Assembly: GCA_965220665.1 (NCBI GenBank)
Contig: CBDCQQ010000005.1
Location: 2,533,650 to 2,597,649, forward strand
Direction of reading: 5' to 3'
Length of the DNA: 64,000 bases
From: JAJDZL01 sp965220665
GTDB taxonomy: Bacteria; Pseudomonadota; Gammaproteobacteria; Arenicellales; JAJDZL01
The translations under genes were made by a program, and so were the position numbers. This document shows, one piece after another, positions 1-7,943 of this stretch; positions within the stretch are counted from its first letter, which is position 1, and each line of letters begins with the position of its first letter. The notes below the pieces were generated by a model, which was not told where the DNA came from, did not search any database, and saw only the letters and a list, made by a program, of their open reading frames with translations.

Positions 1-1
1 A

Positions 2-757
2 GGGAACATCGAATCCATCCCAATTCCCGGCGAGGTTTACATTCCGGCTAACGCGCTGGAAGTGATTACGCAGGCATTTGAAGGTCCGCTTGATCTTCTT
101 TTGTATCTGATTCGAAAAAACAAGTTCAATGTACTGGATATTCCAGTTGCAGAAGTCGCTGAACAGTATGCAAGATACATCGATCTCATGCAGATCATAC
201 ACTTGGAACTTGCGGGTGAATATTTGGCGATGGCAGCAACACTCGCACATATTAAATCGAGATTGTTATTGCCACCGAGACAGGAGGATGGTGATGACGA
301 GGAGGAAGAAGACCCGCGTGCTGAACTGGCGAAACGATTGGAAGAATATGATCGAATCCGACAAGTCGCCATGCTGCTTGAAGCCCGTCCTAGAGTTGGC
401 AGGGATGTTTTTGTTGCCAACGCGATTGGTCCGCCTAAACCGAAGCAAGTGATATTTGAATCAATTGCGATAGTCGATTTAATCGAGGCCTTCAAGAATG
501 TACTTCGTATTGTTGAATTTAGTGCGCCAGTCCAAGTCAATAAAGCAACGTATTCAGTGAAAGATCGAGTCAATGACATCAGAAAGAAATTGGAAGACAC
601 CGGACCGCTTCGCTTCGATCAATTGTTTGACCGAACTGAGGGAAGGGCGGGTCTCGTGGTCACGTTCCTGGCTTTACTGGAACTCATTAACTCTAACATA
701 GTCTATGCTGTGCAAGCTACTTCGAAGTCTCCCATTCACATTCAGATGAATCAATGA
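2..757 (+). CDS. scpA: Segregation and condensation protein A, 5' end outside window
   Basis: ScpA is the kleisin subunit of the SMC-ScpAB condensin that organises and segregates the chromosome. The frame is open from base 2 with no stop, and the upstream part reads GEVYIPANALEV before AFEGPLDLLLYLIRKNK. That extension is typical of proteobacterial ScpA, so the true start lies left of the window; the GTG at 62 is probably internal. The N-terminal SMC-binding region, an acidic linker (DGDDEEEEDP) and a C-terminal winged-helix region (GRAGLVVTFLALLEL) are visible. Its ATGA stop overlaps the scpB start by 4 bases, so the two are translationally coupled. Family assignment is secure; only the start is missing. 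Confidence 0.93.
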   Translation, partial: GNIESIPIPGEVYIPANALEVITQAFEGPLDLLLYLIRKNKFNVLDIPVAEVAEQYARYIDLMQIIHLELAGEYLAMAATLAHIKSRLLLPPRQEDGDDEEEEDPRAELAKRLEEYDRIRQVAMLLEARPRVGRDVFVANAIGPPKPKQVIFESIAIVDLIEAFKNVLRIVEFSAPVQVNKATYSVKDRVNDIRKKLEDTGPLRFDQLFDRTEGRAGLVVTFLALLELINSNIVYAVQATSKSPIHIQMNQ

Positions 758-1335
758 TGTCTATCAGTTTTCAAGAACTCAAAAATGTGGTTGAAGCTGC
801 AATTCTCACCTCTGAAGTTCCAGTTTCAACCAAGCAAATTCAGAGCATATTCCCAGATGATGATTGCCCGGATAATCTGACTGTTGAGCGCGTTCTTCTG
901 GAGCTGCAAAGAGACTGCGAAGAAAGGGGGATTGAACTCAAGAAGTTAGGCGATGGATATCGCTTTCAGTCTCGCCCGGAATACGCTCAATGGCTTTGCA
1001 AGCTGTCTGAAATCCGGCCGCGCCGATACTCTCGGGCACTCATGGAAACCTTGTCGATCATTGCCTTTCGGCAGCCGGTTACCCGCGGAGATATTGAAAA
1101 CATTCGAGGTGTCTCAGTTTCTACAGAAATTATGAGAACGTTGTTGAGCAATGAATGGATTGAGCAGGCCGGACATAAGGAAGTTCCGGGGCGACCAGCA
1201 CTGTTTCGAACAACCCGCCAATTCCTGGAATATTTCAATCTGGAATCGCTGGACGAACTGCCGTCGCTTGATCTACTGGAGCGACAGGCCTCACAGGAAT
1301 CAGAGACGGTGGAAGAGCTAGACGAAGAGGACTGA
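754..1335 (+). CDS. scpB: Segregation and condensation protein B
   Basis: ScpB dimerises through tandem winged-helix domains and bridges ScpA in the SMC condensin complex. The 193-residue product has the usual size. The family signature region RPRRYSRALMETLSIIAFRQPVTRGDIENIRGV is visible in shortened form as SRALMETLSIIAFRQPVTRG, followed by a GRPALFRTT segment. The tail is strongly acidic. Two adjacent ATG codons (754 and 757) overlap the scpA stop. rluB follows 36 bases downstream, giving the conserved scpA-scpB-rluB order of gammaproteobacteria. Confidence 0.95.
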   Translation: MMSISFQELKNVVEAAILTSEVPVSTKQIQSIFPDDDCPDNLTVERVLLELQRDCEERGIELKKLGDGYRFQSRPEYAQWLCKLSEIRPRRYSRALMETLSIIAFRQPVTRGDIENIRGVSVSTEIMRTLLSNEWIEQAGHKEVPGRPALFRTTRQFLEYFNLESLDELPSLDLLERQASQESETVEELDEED

Positions 1336-1371
1336 TTTGATTTTCTGAAATGAATTCTGTGCAATTCTTCT

Positions 1372-2121
1372 GTGAATGAACGCGTACAAAAGTACCTGGC
1401 AAGAGCCGGATATGGTTCCAGACGAGAAATTGAAAAATGGCTTGAAGCAGGCCAAATTACTACAAGTCAGGGAGTCCTAAAGCCTGGAGATCGAGTTGAA
1501 TCGGGTCAGGTGCTGTGTGTCCAAGGAAAGCAGATTGTCATCAGTGAACTCAATCAGCAGACTCGGATGTTGGCCTATCACAAGGCTGAGGGAGAGATAT
1601 CTACTCACAAGGACCCGGGTAAACGTCGTCGGGTACTTGATTCACTGCCAAAGATCGAAGGCGGTCGCTGGCTGTCAGTTGGTAGACTTGATGTCAATAC
1701 AACCGGGTTAATGCTGTTTTCAAATGATGGTGAATTGGTCAACACCCTCATGCATCCTTCCAGTGAAGTCGAAAGAGAATATCTTTGCCGCGTATTTGGA
1801 CCTGTATCTGACAATAGTTTGAAGCTTTTGTGTAAGGGCGTACAATCAGGTAGAGATCTTCTTCGATTCAGGACAATTTATCCAGAAGAGCGGACTGGTA
1901 GCAATCAATGGTTTCGGATAGTTCTTACCGGCGGTAAAAATCGAGAAATCAGGCGTGCCTGGCAAGCTCTGGGCTGTGAGGTCAGTCGGTTGAAGAGAGT
2001 TCGATTTGGACACTTTCACCTGCCGCGCAATCTGAAAGTAGGCCAGTGGATCGAATTGAGTGAAGTGCAGATTGAAAAATTCAGGAGTCTGGCAGTAAAA
2101 AATTCGAGTAATACTGCTTGA
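1372..2121 (+). CDS. rluB: 23S rRNA pseudouridine synthase RluB
   Basis: This RsuA/RluB/E/F-family enzyme isomerises a uridine in 23S rRNA helix 89 (U2605 in E. coli numbering). An S4 RNA-binding domain spans about residues 1-60 (VQKYLARAGYGSRR). The catalytic motif GRLDVNTTGLML places the nucleophilic Asp at residue 107. A later KNREIRRAW motif is also typical. The start is GTG at 1372; the gene follows scpB by 36 bases and is likely co-transcribed. It converges with hutH, with only 15 bases between the two stop codons. Confidence 0.92.
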   Translation: MNERVQKYLARAGYGSRREIEKWLEAGQITTSQGVLKPGDRVESGQVLCVQGKQIVISELNQQTRMLAYHKAEGEISTHKDPGKRRRVLDSLPKIEGGRWLSVGRLDVNTTGLMLFSNDGELVNTLMHPSSEVEREYLCRVFGPVSDNSLKLLCKGVQSGRDLLRFRTIYPEERTGSNQWFRIVLTGGKNREIRRAWQALGCEVSRLKRVRFGHFHLPRNLKVGQWIELSEVQIEKFRSLAVKNSSNTA

Positions 2122-2136
2122 ATTTAGCTGCCAAAT

Positions 2137-3681
2137 CTACCACAACATTGGCAACAGGTTGTTTTTAGCCATGTCGATTAATTTTCGGCTTTTGATGATT
2201 GAATAGGCAGCTTCAAGGTCTGGAGAGAAATTCCTGTCTTCTCCCAGTGCGGGAATATTGTCTCGGACCAACTGGATTACATTTTCCAGTGTTTTGCTGG
2301 ATTTGAGTGGGCGTCTAAATTCAACGCCTTGGACTGCGGCTAGCAATTCAATGGCAAGTATCCAGGTCAAATTTTCATTCATATCGAGAAGACGCAGCGC
2401 CCCATGACAAGACATGGAGACATGGTCTTCCTGATTGGCACTGGTTGGAGTGGAATCCACTGAACACGGCATGGCCTTTTGCTTGTTCTCAGCCATCAGC
2501 GCAGCTGCAGTTACCTCGGCAGCCATAAATCCGGAATTGTGACCGGGATCAGGAGACAGGAATCCAGGAAGCCCATAGTTTAATGCTGGATCTACCAGTG
2601 TTGCGATACGCCGCTCTGCAATGGAACCTGATTCAGCGACTGCCAAAGCGCACTGATCAGCAGCGAATGCAACCGGTTCTGCATGAAAGTTTCCTCCAGA
2701 CACCAGTTCATTTCCGTTAACCACCAGCGGGTTGTCGGTAACCGCATTGGCCTCAATTTCCAAAGTTTTCGCAGCCTGACGCAACTGGTCCAGACAGGCA
2801 CCCATAACCTGCGGCTGGCATCTCAGACAATATGGGTCCTGCACTCGCTCATCATCTTCAAGGTGTGATTCACGAATGGTTGACCCTACCAGCAAGGAGT
2901 GTAGCGCACGGGCAACTTCGATTTGCCCAAGCTGTCCCCGCAAATCATGAATCTCCTTTCGGAATGGACTGGTTGACGCCATCAATGCATCGCAGGACAA
3001 GGCACCTGTAATCATGGCGGTTTGGCACAAATCCCAGGTGTCAAATAATGCCGTCAGACAGATTGCCGTTGATACCTGGGTGCCGTTGATCATTGCCAAA
3101 CCTTCCTTTGGACCGAGCCGGACCGGATTTAGGCCTTCATCTTGCAGGGCTTGCTCAGTTGATGTTCTTTTTCCATGACGCAGAACCTCATCCTCACCAA
3201 TCATGGCGAGAGTCATATGTGCAAGCGGTGCCAGGTCCCCGGAAGCTCCAACTGAGCCTTTGGTTGGAATGATTGGCAAAATGTCAGCATTGAGCATTGC
3301 TTGCAGCAGCTCCAGTATCTGCCACCGTACACCCGAAGCACCTCTCCCCAGAGAACATAGTTTCAGTAGCATGGTTAATCGAACTATGGGTTCTGGTAGT
3401 GCGGGTCCCACACCACAACAGTGGGATAAGATCAGGTTTTTTTGCAATACAGATCTCTGCTCCAGTTGAATCCGGGTATTAGCCAGCTTGCCAAATCCGG
3501 TATTTACTCCATAAATCGCATCTTCACCAGCTGCAGCGGACCGAATCATTTCGGCAGCTTGTTCCACCTCTCTGCGGCAATTCTGATCTAATTCCAATTG
3601 ACAGGAGTATGACTGAAACGACTGCATCTGCTCAAGCGTCAACCGTCCTGGAACTAGTCGAATGATATTGTCAGTATTCAT
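2137..3681 (-). CDS. hutH: Histidine ammonia-lyase (HutH family)
   Basis: HutH deaminates histidine to trans-urocanate, the first step of histidine use. The 514-residue length fits the family. The MIO cofactor-forming Ala-Ser-Gly is at residues 146-148 within GSVGASGDLAPLAHM, and YGVNTGFG (residues 57-64) supplies the active-site Tyr loop. The SANQEDHVSM segment also matches HutH. No hutU, hutI, hutG or hutC lies in the window, so this is an orphan copy here. Relatives in the MIO family include aromatic aminomutases and tyrosine ammonia-lyases; the sequence looks like a standard HutH, but substrate is not proved. Confidence 0.88.
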   Translation of the reverse strand: MNTDNIIRLVPGRLTLEQMQSFQSYSCQLELDQNCRREVEQAAEMIRSAAAGEDAIYGVNTGFGKLANTRIQLEQRSVLQKNLILSHCCGVGPALPEPIVRLTMLLKLCSLGRGASGVRWQILELLQAMLNADILPIIPTKGSVGASGDLAPLAHMTLAMIGEDEVLRHGKRTSTEQALQDEGLNPVRLGPKEGLAMINGTQVSTAICLTALFDTWDLCQTAMITGALSCDALMASTSPFRKEIHDLRGQLGQIEVARALHSLLVGSTIRESHLEDDERVQDPYCLRCQPQVMGACLDQLRQAAKTLEIEANAVTDNPLVVNGNELVSGGNFHAEPVAFAADQCALAVAESGSIAERRIATLVDPALNYGLPGFLSPDPGHNSGFMAAEVTAAALMAENKQKAMPCSVDSTPTSANQEDHVSMSCHGALRLLDMNENLTWILAIELLAAVQGVEFRRPLKSSKTLENVIQLVRDNIPALGEDRNFSPDLEAAYSIIKSRKLIDMAKNNLLPMLW

Positions 3682-3808
3682 GGTCAGTTAAACTCAAATT
3701 CGTAACAAGCGCGGCAAATACAAACGAAATCATCATAAGTTAGCAATTTTGTTTCAAATGCTCATCCAAAATACGTCAATCGAAAATTATTATTGAATTG
3801 TCAACCAT

Positions 3809-4483
3809 TCATTTCGCCCACAAAATGCTTGAGACATCAGTAATTGAGTCAATAATGAAATCAGCATTCCATTCATTGGGATCATCGTCAGGCGGAATAT
3901 AGCCATAAGACGCACCAACAGTTGTTACTCCCGATTGTCGACCCGCTTCCACATCCCGCCAGGAATCACCGACAAAAACAGCATTTCGTGGTTCGATGCC
4001 AGCTAGATCACAGGCATGGATGACCGGCTCCGGACGCGGCTTTCTGTATTTCAGAGTGTCGCCACCGACGATACAGGCAACACTGTCGCTTAGTCCGAGT
4101 TGCTGAACGATCATTCGTGTCAGATGTTCTGGTTTGTTGGTGACAATGCCCCAGGAAATCCCAGTCTTTTGACACCTTTCAAGAACGGATTGCGTTCCTG
4201 GGTAAAGCACTGTTTGAACACATACGTTTTCTTCGTAAATTCGCAAAAAATTCTTTCTCAACACATCAAATTTTTCATCTTCCGGTGAACAGTCAAAACC
4301 ATGCTTCAAGAGAGCCGGTGTGCCATTGGAAACATATGCGCGCAGATCTTCAAATTTTACCGTCTGCATGGTATTTTCCAGTAGCAACACATTCAACGCA
4401 TTGATCATGTCGCGCGCGGTGTCGGCGATCGTCCCGTCAAAATCGAAAAGAACGAGTTGGAATTGATTCAGGTTTTCTGGCAT
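3809..4483 (-). CDS. mupP: HAD phosphatase, probable N-acetylmuramic acid 6-phosphate phosphatase
   Basis: This is a 224-residue haloacid dehalogenase hydrolase. Motif I is DFDGTIADT (nucleophile Asp about residue 14), motif II TNKP, and motif IV VGDSWRDVEAG. By sequence alone it could be called phosphoglycolate phosphatase (Gph). The neighbour is decisive: in Pseudomonas the homologue beside ubiG is MupP, which dephosphorylates MurNAc-6-P in the cell-wall recycling route that bypasses de novo UDP-MurNAc synthesis. Its start overlaps the 3' end of ubiG by 16 bases, so they are translated together. The MupP function is inferred from gene order. Confidence 0.78.
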   Translation of the reverse strand: MPENLNQFQLVLFDFDGTIADTARDMINALNVLLLENTMQTVKFEDLRAYVSNGTPALLKHGFDCSPEDEKFDVLRKNFLRIYEENVCVQTVLYPGTQSVLERCQKTGISWGIVTNKPEHLTRMIVQQLGLSDSVACIVGGDTLKYRKPRPEPVIHACDLAGIEPRNAVFVGDSWRDVEAGRQSGVTTVGASYGYIPPDDDPNEWNADFIIDSITDVSSILWAK

Positions 4484-5169
4484 CGAACGAAATAGTTGAT
4501 GTCAACACCTGGTCCAAGGCGAAATGATTTTGAAAGAGGATTGTAATGAAGTCCAGTGATATCCTGCATGCTGAGACCCGATCGCTCGCACCAGTCAAAT
4601 AGCTCAGAGGGTCGAACGAAGTTACGATATTGGTGCGTTCCTCGAGGCAGGACGTTCAATATGTGCTCGGCTGCGACTATTCCTAACAGCCAGCTTTTTG
4701 GAGTGCGATTTAGGGTGGACAGGAACAGGTGTCCACCTTGCTTCAACATGTGCGAACATGCTTGAATCAAAGAGAGTGGATTCGGAACATGTTCGACCAA
4801 CTCCATACAGGTGATGATGTCAAACTGATTCGAATTTTTCTCGGCAAACTGCTCTGCAGCTTTACACAAATAGGTTATTGTCAACTCACTGATTTGCATA
4901 TGACTTTTTGCTGCGTTAATCGCCTGCTCGCTCATATCGATCCCGGTTACCAGAGCGCCTTCGCGGCAAAGCGCTTCAGATAGAATGCCTCCTCCGCAGC
5001 CAACATCCAGCACTTTTTTATTAGCTACCGGTGTAATCTTTTGAATGTAGTCGAGCCGAAGCGGATTGAGCCGGTGTAGAGTTCGAAAATCTCCATTCGT
5101 ATCCCACCACTCATTCGCAGTTTTGGAGAACTTATTAATCTCTGCGTGATCGACGTTCGCAGTGCTCAT
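4468..5169 (-). CDS. ubiG: Ubiquinone biosynthesis O-methyltransferase
   Basis: UbiG performs both O-methylations of ubiquinone synthesis using S-adenosylmethionine. The 233-residue product has the class I methyltransferase motif VLDVGCGGGILSEAL near residue 50, then ITCMELVEHVPNP and LSTLNRTPKSW, all characteristic of UbiG. The N-terminal FSKTANEWWDTNGDFRTLH is also a UbiG hallmark. It ends inside the mupP start region and lies 37 bases after mtaD in the transcription direction, forming a minus-strand operon tauD-like / mtaD / ubiG / mupP. Confidence 0.95.
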   Translation of the reverse strand: MSTANVDHAEINKFSKTANEWWDTNGDFRTLHRLNPLRLDYIQKITPVANKKVLDVGCGGGILSEALCREGALVTGIDMSEQAINAAKSHMQISELTITYLCKAAEQFAEKNSNQFDIITCMELVEHVPNPLSLIQACSHMLKQGGHLFLSTLNRTPKSWLLGIVAAEHILNVLPRGTHQYRNFVRPSELFDWCERSGLSMQDITGLHYNPLSKSFRLGPGVDINYFVRCQKT

Positions 5170-5206
5170 GGTTTCAATAGGTTGAGTTTAAATGTTGTAT
5201 TCAAAT

Positions 5207-6520
5207 TCAGTTGATGATCTTTTTGCCCCAGCGCTTCGCAATGTCCAAACACTCGGATTCATCAATGCTAGTGAGTTTTCGATTTTCCAAAACTCGCCGT
5301 CCGTCGATCCAAACGTCAGTTACCTGATTACGAGTTGCTGCATAAACAATTTGCGCGACCGGGTCATAAACTGGAGAACTGTTTAAGTCATCCAAGTTAA
5401 TGGCGGTAATATCGGCAAGCTTGCCTTCCGCCAATGATCCGATTTCAGATTCTAGCCCCAGGCTTTGTGCGCCATTTATTGTAGCCATCCTGAGTGCTTC
5501 ATTTACTGATACCTTAGACGCATCACCCGATGAAACTTTTGCGATGAGACCAGCAAAGCGCAATTCTTCGATCATATTGAGACTGTTATTGCTTGCAGCT
5601 CCATCGGTACCGATGGCAACGTTGACTCTTTTATCCAAAAGTTGAGCCACCGGGCAAATGCCACTTGCGAGTTTAAGGTTTGATTTTGGGCAGTGAACCA
5701 CTGATACTTGAGATTCAGCGAATAATGAGGTTTCGTCGGGGGTTAGTTGAGTGGCATGAACTGCCTGTAATTTTGAGTTGACTAGACCTAGCTGTCTCAG
5801 TCGTTCGATTGGGCGCACTCCGTGCTGTTTCAGTGAGTTGTCGACTTCATCTGCAGTCTCATGAACATGCATGTGGACTGGTAGATCATATTCATCAGAA
5901 AGATCGGCAATAGTTTCGAAAGTTTCATCAGCAACCGTATAAGGTGAATGAGGTGCGAAGATCGAGTTAATCAATGGTTCATTAGAGAATTTTTCATAAA
6001 GCTCCATTCCCTTGTTTAGATATTCCGTCGCATTCTGCGCCCAGGCAGTCGGGAATTCAAGCACAATCATTCCAAGACTTGAACGCATGCCGACGGATTT
6101 AGCGACCTCGCCCACAACATCCGGAAACATGTACATATCGTTCATGCAGGTCGTACCGCTCCGAATCATCTCAGCAAAAGCGAGTTGCGTGCCATCACGG
6201 ACGAATTCCTCAGTAACCCACTTGCCTTCAAGTGGCCAAATCTGTTGCTGCAGCCAGTCTTGCAACGGCAGATCTTCTGCAGCACCGCGAAAAAGAGACA
6301 TCGCGGCATGGGTATGAGCATTGACTAAGCCGGGGATTACTGCATGTGTCCTTAAGTTAACCTGTTCAGCGGGTGCGAACTTCTGTTCGGCAAGTTCGGT
6401 TGGCAGGATCGAGTGAATTCGGTTTTTTGAAAGTGCGATGCTATGGTGATCAAGCACCTGGTTGGTAGCGTTAACGGTTACCACCCAGCGCGCATGAATG
6501 ACTTTGTCGACATTACTCAT
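5207..6520 (-). CDS. mtaD: 5-methylthioadenosine / S-adenosylhomocysteine deaminase
   Basis: This is an amidohydrolase of the TRZ/ATZ group, 437 residues. Metal-binding signatures are visible: GLVNAHTHAAMSLFRG, HVHETADEVDNS, and IGTDGAASNNSLNM carrying the late metal Asp. The Pseudomonas aeruginosa gene at this same position next to ubiG deaminates methylthioadenosine to methylthioinosine. The window also holds the phosphorylase that would use this product (24199-25005), which supports the assignment. It is followed by ubiG 37 bases later. Other members of this family act on guanine or chlorinated triazines, but context argues against that. Confidence 0.86.
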   Translation of the reverse strand: MSNVDKVIHARWVVTVNATNQVLDHHSIALSKNRIHSILPTELAEQKFAPAEQVNLRTHAVIPGLVNAHTHAAMSLFRGAAEDLPLQDWLQQQIWPLEGKWVTEEFVRDGTQLAFAEMIRSGTTCMNDMYMFPDVVGEVAKSVGMRSSLGMIVLEFPTAWAQNATEYLNKGMELYEKFSNEPLINSIFAPHSPYTVADETFETIADLSDEYDLPVHMHVHETADEVDNSLKQHGVRPIERLRQLGLVNSKLQAVHATQLTPDETSLFAESQVSVVHCPKSNLKLASGICPVAQLLDKRVNVAIGTDGAASNNSLNMIEELRFAGLIAKVSSGDASKVSVNEALRMATINGAQSLGLESEIGSLAEGKLADITAINLDDLNSSPVYDPVAQIVYAATRNQVTDVWIDGRRVLENRKLTSIDESECLDIAKRWGKKIIN

Positions 6521-6706
6521 TACGAAAACGTGACATTTTTCAGAGGTGTTGACGGAAGTTCAAAGTAGTGAAATATACTGACTGAAAGTTCTAATTGAAT
6601 GTTTTGGTTGATTAAATATCAAGTTTAGAAATTAATTTGATTCATTCAAAAGGAACTTCACCTGCATTTCAGCAAGGTATTTGTTTCAAAATTAAGTGCT
6701 CTGAAC

Positions 6707-7582
6707 CTATGAAGCGATCTTTAGTTCAGTTCTTTTTTGGTTGTCGGCTCTTCTGTCATTAATGACGGTAACGCGATGTACAACGCGCCGGTGGGGTGCG
6801 TAATCGTAAAGTGCGTTGTGCATGGTGCACCGATTGTCCCAAATTGCAATCATGTTTTCTGTCCAGCGCAGACGTACCTGAAACTCTGGTTGTGTGATGT
6901 GACTGAAAAGATAGGTTAGAAGTCTTGCTGAGTCGGTCGCTTTCATTCCCTCGATATGGACAGTAAACGCGGGGTTGCAAAAAAGAAATTGCCTTCCAGT
7001 AAATGGGTGGCGTTTTACAAGAGGATGGATGGCACTACCTAACTTGAGGTAGCCTTGATTCAACTTATCCGCGTCGCCATCCGGTTCACCGATGATGAAA
7101 TTATTCCGAAAATCTCCCAAGTCGTTGACCGCGCGCAGATTAGCAATTTCAGCTTTGATACCTTCGGGCAAGGCGTCGTAAGCCGCACACAATGAAGCCC
7201 ATAACGTGTCTCCACCGACTGGTGGAATGATTCGGCTGTAGAGAATGCTTGCAAATGGGCCATTTCCCTTGAATGTGACATCAGTGTGCCAAACATTGGT
7301 GTCCTGCGGGTTTTTACCATCGAAATCCAGGACCATGACTCTTGGATGTTCTGGCACATGAGGGTAAATTGGATGAGGTTGTTCAGGTTCACCGAGGCTT
7401 TCGGCAAGTTCCAGTTGGGCAGCCGGTGTGATGTGTATGTCCCGAATAAAAATAACCTGATGTTCCATCAACAGCTGATAAACCAATTCTGTAGTATCGT
7501 CAGGAATGGGTGGTGATAAATCAATGCCTGACAATTCGGCACCGATGGCAGGGGTTAACTTGGTTATTTCAGGTTGAATCAT
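6707..7582 (-). CDS. TauD/TfdA-family 2-oxoglutarate-dependent dioxygenase
   Basis: Non-haem Fe(II)/2-oxoglutarate dioxygenase of the taurine dioxygenase superfamily. The facial triad is visible as WHTDVTF (first His and Asp) and a distal His in RRVVHRVTV, with the 2-oxoglutarate-binding Arg nearby. The start chosen (ATG at 7582, 291 residues) begins MIQPEITKLTPAIGAELSGID, the usual TauD N-terminus; an in-frame ATG at 7690 would add a 36-residue hydrophobic stretch not expected of this cytoplasmic family. Substrate cannot be told: taurine, alkyl sulfates and others are possible. It takes the place that mtnA holds in Pseudomonas, upstream of mtaD and divergent from gyrA. Confidence 0.82.
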   Translation of the reverse strand: MIQPEITKLTPAIGAELSGIDLSPPIPDDTTELVYQLLMEHQVIFIRDIHITPAAQLELAESLGEPEQPHPIYPHVPEHPRVMVLDFDGKNPQDTNVWHTDVTFKGNGPFASILYSRIIPPVGGDTLWASLCAAYDALPEGIKAEIANLRAVNDLGDFRNNFIIGEPDGDADKLNQGYLKLGSAIHPLVKRHPFTGRQFLFCNPAFTVHIEGMKATDSARLLTYLFSHITQPEFQVRLRWTENMIAIWDNRCTMHNALYDYAPHRRVVHRVTVINDRRADNQKRTELKIAS

Positions 7583-7878
7583 GAGACCAACTGGACTTGA
7601 AACTGGTGAATGTAAGGATTGCGAAAAACAAAGATATTGAATGAAAATCATTATATACAAGCATGCTAATTTGACCAGATCGCTACTCAATCCGAAGAGC
7701 TTTATCTGTCAGACAGCTTGCAGTGGGTAATAATACATGAGTATTGAACCTAACTAAATGATATTGTTTTGTTTTACGACCTAAGCCAAGATCATTATTC
7801 ACCCCTTTTTTGTAACAAAAACCGCCATAGACCAACCTACTTTGTTGTAAAATAGGCAGTGTAAAAATATTCTCCCAA

Positions 7879-7914
7879 AGCGCCGGTGGATGACAAGTCA
7901 TTTCAGCGCTTTTT
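7879..7914 (+). terminator. Hairpin with T-run in the gyrA leader
   Basis: AGCGC (7879-7883) pairs with GCGCT (7906-7910), and inside it ATGAC (7890-7894) pairs with GTCAT (7897-7901) around a 2-base loop. Five T follow at 7910-7914. The structure ends about 30 bases before the gyrA start, so it is either an upstream terminator or a leader attenuator. The rest of the 7583-7878 divergent spacer is AT-rich; no well-spaced promoter was clear to me. Confidence 0.45.
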
Positions 7915-7943
7915 CTATATTAAATCCGCCCTAAATATCTAAA

